Assembly: GCA_964579675.1 (NCBI GenBank)
Contig: CAZOIA010000229.1
Span: 1 to 8,004, forward strand
Origin: CAZOIA01 sp964579675
GTDB taxonomy: Bacteria > Planctomycetota > Phycisphaerae > UBA1845 > PWPN01
Direction: 5' to 3'
Length of the DNA stretch: 8,004 nucleotides
The position numbers were made by a program, and so were the translations under genes. This document shows, in pieces, positions 5,535-8,004 of this stretch. Position 1 is the first letter of the stretch; each line of letters opens with the position of its first letter. The notes beneath the pieces were generated by a model, which saw only the letters and a list, made by a program, of their open reading frames with translations, made no database searches and had not been told where the DNA came from.

Positions 5535-7367
5535 ATGGAACTGACCTGGATAGACGTTGCGGTATTCGCAGGCTTCATGGCCACCGTGGTGGTCATCTCG
5601 CTTTACGCGGGTCGTAAAGAACAGAGTTCCGAGGACTACTTCCTGGCCGGGCGAAAGCTGACCTGGCCGCTGATCGGGTTTTCGCTGATCGCGTCGAACA
5701 TCTCCACGGAGCACTTCGTGGGCATGGCGGGCAAGGGGTTCGGAACCGTCGGGCTCGCGATCGCAAGTTACGAGTGGATCGCGGCGATCACCCTGGTGTT
5801 CGTGGCGTGGTGGCTGCTGCCCAAGTTCCTCCGAGCCGGGATCTACACCATGCCGGAGTTCCTGGAATACCGCTACAGCCAGGGGACTCGGGCGATCATG
5901 GCCGCCTACCTGTTGGTCGCCTACATCGTGGTCCTTCTGGCGGTCGTGCTGTACAGCGGGGCAGTGGCGGTCAATACGGTCTTCGACATACCTGGTGTCT
6001 TCATCACGCAGTTCGGGATGGACCCGAAGGCGGCCGAGTTGTGGGCCGTCGTCACCAGCATCTGGGTGATCGGCATCATTGCGGCCACGTATACCATTTA
6101 TGGTGGTCTCAAGGCGGTCGTCTGGTCGGACCTGCTGCAGGGCGGAGGGCTGCTGCTGGGCGGTGTGGTTGTGACCGTCCTGGCCTTGCGACTGCTCGGC
6201 GGTGAAGTCACATCCGAGGGTGAAATGGTCGGCGGCAGCATGATCCAGGGCTGGCGGCGATTCACGGAAGCGAATTCCGACAAGCTCCACACCATGCTGC
6301 CCGCGGACCACAAGGAGATCCCCTGGACCGCGATCGTCCTCGGGGGGATCTGGATCCCGAACCTGTTCTACTGGGGTCTGAATCAGTTCATTACGCAGCG
6401 GACGCTCGGCGCGAGGAGCCTGGCCGAAGGGCAAAAGGGCATCATGTTCGCAGCATGCCTGAAGCTGATCATTCCGTTCATCATCGTCATGCCGGGCATC
6501 ATGGCCTTTCAGCTTTTCGGCGACGAGCTGATCGAGCAAACCCGGCAGGCTTATACTGAAACCTCGCATGACCTGGCGGACGATACCGCCGGGGCGCCTG
6601 CCACCGCTGCCGCCGCCGCCGACATCACCCGCAACGCGGACATGGTTGAGGCCGAAGTCCTCGAGAAAGCCGGCGAGAAGGCCTACCCCTACATGATGAG
6701 CAGGATCCTGCCCCCGTGGCTTCGAGGCATCATGTTCGCCGCCCTGTGCGGAGCGGTGATGAGCACGTTCAACTCCGGCCTGAACTCAGCGTCAACGATC
6801 TTCACGATCGACATCTACGGGAAATACGTCAACCCGGATGCGTCGGCCCTGAAGCAAGTTTTTGTGGGGCGGGTCGCCACGGCGGTGATCGTGGTCGTGG
6901 CGTGCCTGTGGGCGCCGATCATCCTTTTCTTCGGCGAGGGAGTGTTCACGTACATCCAGGAGATCTGGGGTTTCATCTCGCCGGGCATCGTAACCGTCTT
7001 CCTTGTCGGGCTGGTGGTCAAGACCGCACCACCGGTCGCGGCTCAAGGCGCGATGCTGCTGGGCGTTCCGCTCTACGGCTTCTTCAGATTTGGGAAGTAT
7101 CTTTGGGGCATGCCGGAGGAAGGAGGGGTCCTGACGGGCCTGCCCAGGTTTGTTGCCGACTTCAACGACTGGCCGTTCTTGCATCACATGATGTTGATTT
7201 TCGTGATCCTGGTGGTCTTCATGTTGGTCGTCACGAGGATCAGGCCGCTTACCAGGCCGGTAGTGTTGCCGCAATCCCAACTGGACACCACGGCCCAGCC
7301 GAGGGTGCATCTCATGGGTGCTGTGGTTATCGTGGCCACCCTGGCGCTTTACGTCACGTTCTGGTGA
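5535..7367 (+). CDS. sodium/sugar symporter, SSS family (SGLT-like)
   Basis: This 610-residue inner-membrane protein has about 14 hydrophobic segments, from residue 6 to the C-terminal helix ending LYVTFW. It resembles Vibrio vSGLT along its length. By motif alignment from memory, sugar-site residues correspond as follows: Glu80 to vSGLT E88, Asn276 to N260, Tyr279 to the gate Y263, Lys310 to K294, and Gln475 to Q428. vSGLT Q69 is His60 here, as in human SGLT1 (His83). The sodium-site segment NSASTIFTIDIY (417-428) is intact. It should therefore import a hexose with sodium. An Ala/acid-rich stretch at about 340-375 makes it longer than vSGLT (543 aa), in the loop before KAYPYM. The mutarotase gene just upstream supports a galactose- or glucose-type sugar, but the exact substrate is unproven; a myo-inositol-like or other SSS substrate remains possible. 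The start is set by AGGAGAAGG 10 nt upstream. Confidence 0.94.
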   Translation: MELTWIDVAVFAGFMATVVVISLYAGRKEQSSEDYFLAGRKLTWPLIGFSLIASNISTEHFVGMAGKGFGTVGLAIASYEWIAAITLVFVAWWLLPKFLRAGIYTMPEFLEYRYSQGTRAIMAAYLLVAYIVVLLAVVLYSGAVAVNTVFDIPGVFITQFGMDPKAAELWAVVTSIWVIGIIAATYTIYGGLKAVVWSDLLQGGGLLLGGVVVTVLALRLLGGEVTSEGEMVGGSMIQGWRRFTEANSDKLHTMLPADHKEIPWTAIVLGGIWIPNLFYWGLNQFITQRTLGARSLAEGQKGIMFAACLKLIIPFIIVMPGIMAFQLFGDELIEQTRQAYTETSHDLADDTAGAPATAAAAADITRNADMVEAEVLEKAGEKAYPYMMSRILPPWLRGIMFAALCGAVMSTFNSGLNSASTIFTIDIYGKYVNPDASALKQVFVGRVATAVIVVVACLWAPIILFFGEGVFTYIQEIWGFISPGIVTVFLVGLVVKTAPPVAAQGAMLLGVPLYGFFRFGKYLWGMPEEGGVLTGLPRFVADFNDWPFLHHMMLIFVILVVFMLVVTRIRPLTRPVVLPQSQLDTTAQPRVHLMGAVVIVATLALYVTFW

Positions 7368-7439
7368 TGCCGCCGTCACCGCTGCCGACGGAGGGTGCGG
7401 TCCGAGAATACGATGAGCCTCCGATGTGCTCTCGGCGAC

Positions 7440-7459
7440 GGGACGGTCACGCCCGTCCC
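7440..7459 (+). terminator. hairpin downstream of the symporter gene, possible terminator
   Basis: GGGACGG (7440-7446) pairs perfectly with CCGTCCC (7453-7459) around a 6-nt loop, 72 nt after the symporter stop. No T-tract follows, so termination is uncertain. It is the most evident structure separating the symporter gene from the next gene. Confidence 0.3.
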
Positions 7460-7493
7460 CGGGGCCGCGCGAGCGAATGGAGAGCTTTTGACT

Positions 7494-7523
7494 TTGGCCC
7501 CGCAGCCGAGAGGACGATATGAT
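7494..7523 (+). promoter_or_regulatory. candidate promoter for the SRPBCC gene
   Basis: TTGGCC (7494-7499) and TATGAT (7518-7523) are 18 bp apart and match the -35 and -10 consensus at 4 of 6 and 5 of 6 positions. Transcription would begin near 7530, leaving a leader of about 80 nt. If real, this gene is a separate transcription unit from the symporter. Confidence 0.33.
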
Positions 7524-7608
7524 GGCAAGCGGTGTACCGTCGAGATGGCTTGTCCGGGGGCCCGTGACAGACGTGCCCACCCGCCAGGAGTGAAAAAGGA
7601 AGTCCTCG

Positions 7609-8004
7609 ATGTCCAGGACGCAGCAGTCCTCAATTCAAGTGTTCGTCGTGCTCGCGGTTGTGTCGGGCTTTCTTGCGGTCCGGCCGGGCACGGCCGGAGC
7701 GCAGACCACCCGGCCGGACGAGCCGCCGCCGCCGGATATGGTGCAGCGCCGGACCTTCATCGTGGCTCCGCCGGCGCGCGTATGGGAGGCCTTTTGCGAC
7801 AAGAAGCTTTCCGACGACTGGTTCCCCTTTCCGCTGGTTGAGGCGAACTTGAAGGTCGGCGGCAGGTTCGTCTACGGTCAGAGGGAGGCCCCCGCGCTCA
7901 TCTGCGATGTGCTCGAACTGGCGCCGAAGCGGAAGCTGTCGTTGCAGTTCACGTTCAAGGGTGGGCCGGTAGTGTTGCAAAAGGAGGCCCCTACACGTGT
8001 AACC
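7609..8004 (+). CDS. exported SRPBCC/AHSA1-like protein (3' end outside window)
   Basis: The frame is open from ATG 7609 to the window edge, 132 codons, with no stop; the gene is truncated only by the window. AAGGAAG (7596-7602) lies 6 nt before the ATG. Residues 1-31 look like a Sec signal peptide: hydrophobic VFVVLAVVSGFLAV (11-24), then a likely cleavage after TAGA (31). A Pro-rich spacer (39-42) follows. From about residue 46 the sequence matches the AHSA1-like branch of the SRPBCC fold: RRTFIVAPPARVWEAFCD, then DDWFPFP, then a GG turn (84-85) before the next strand, then ICDVLELAPKRKLSLQF. These small hydrophobic-pocket proteins bind varied ligands or partners, and the sequence does not reveal which. 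Most relatives are cytosolic, so export is a notable feature. Other frames across this stretch are shadows. Confidence 0.8.
   Translation, partial: MSRTQQSSIQVFVVLAVVSGFLAVRPGTAGAQTTRPDEPPPPDMVQRRTFIVAPPARVWEAFCDKKLSDDWFPFPLVEANLKVGGRFVYGQREAPALICDVLELAPKRKLSLQFTFKGGPVVLQKEAPTRVT

Noticed and set aside
5382..6569. A 395-codon open frame on the minus strand across the symporter gene
   Set aside because: It lies antisense to a clear SSS gene, its translation is charge-rich low-complexity typical of GC-rich shadows, and no family motif is visible.
7382..7394. A 13-bp exact match (CTGCCGACGGAGG) to 2282-2294 inside the valS repeat
   Set aside because: A match of this length is expected about once by chance in 8 kb of GC-rich sequence, and the flanks do not align.
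7488..7523. TTGACT (7488-7493) as the -35 box for the TATGAT at 7518
   Set aside because: The spacing is 24 bp, too long for a sigma70 promoter; TTGGCC at 18 bp is the better partner.
7395..7841. A 148-codon + strand open frame in the symporter-SRPBCC region
   Set aside because: It starts at GTG, crosses the hairpin and spacer, and overlaps the SRPBCC gene in another frame; its translation has no recognisable fold, while the SRPBCC frame does.

Overview
The window is GC-rich, and every supported gene lies on the + strand, in an order that suggests a bacterial chromosome. The long, insertion-bearing valyl-tRNA synthetase, the several lipoprotein or exported proteins, the weak Shine-Dalgarno use and the coupling of a mutarotase to an SGLT-type symporter make me favour a Planctomycetota or related PVC-group bacterium. 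That is an inference from style, not proof.

Layout: (1) 1-195 is a leader with a sigma70-like promoter candidate ahead of valS. (2) 196-3255 is valS, a 1019-residue valyl-tRNA synthetase with an unusual KMSKS loop and a tandem 30-bp repeat inserted in frame. (3) 3256-3479 is a spacer packed with inverted repeats. (4) 3480-4188 is an overlapping pair: a minimal nucleotidyltransferase (MNT) followed by a HEPN-domain protein, laid out like a HEPN-MNT toxin-antitoxin module. (5) 4201-5403 is a lipoprotein-type aldose 1-epimerase (mutarotase), only 12 nt after the HEPN gene. (6) 5404-5534 is a spacer that begins with a heptamer tandem repeat. (7) 5535-7367 is a sodium/sugar symporter closely resembling vSGLT and animal SGLTs. 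(8) 7368-7608 is a spacer with a hairpin and a promoter candidate. (9) 7609 to the window end is the start of an exported SRPBCC/AHSA1-like protein, cut by the window edge.

How the genes fit together: the mutarotase and the symporter make a coherent hexose-uptake pair, with extracytoplasmic interconversion of sugar anomers followed by sodium-coupled import. valS is a housekeeping gene with no obvious link to them. The MNT-HEPN pair sits between the two and may be co-transcribed with the mutarotase gene. I see no CRISPR array, insertion sequence, tRNA or rRNA. No wholly new multi-gene system is evident. The strongest oddities are the altered synthetase signature loop, the repeat captured inside valS, and the HEPN protein that lacks the canonical RNase motif.
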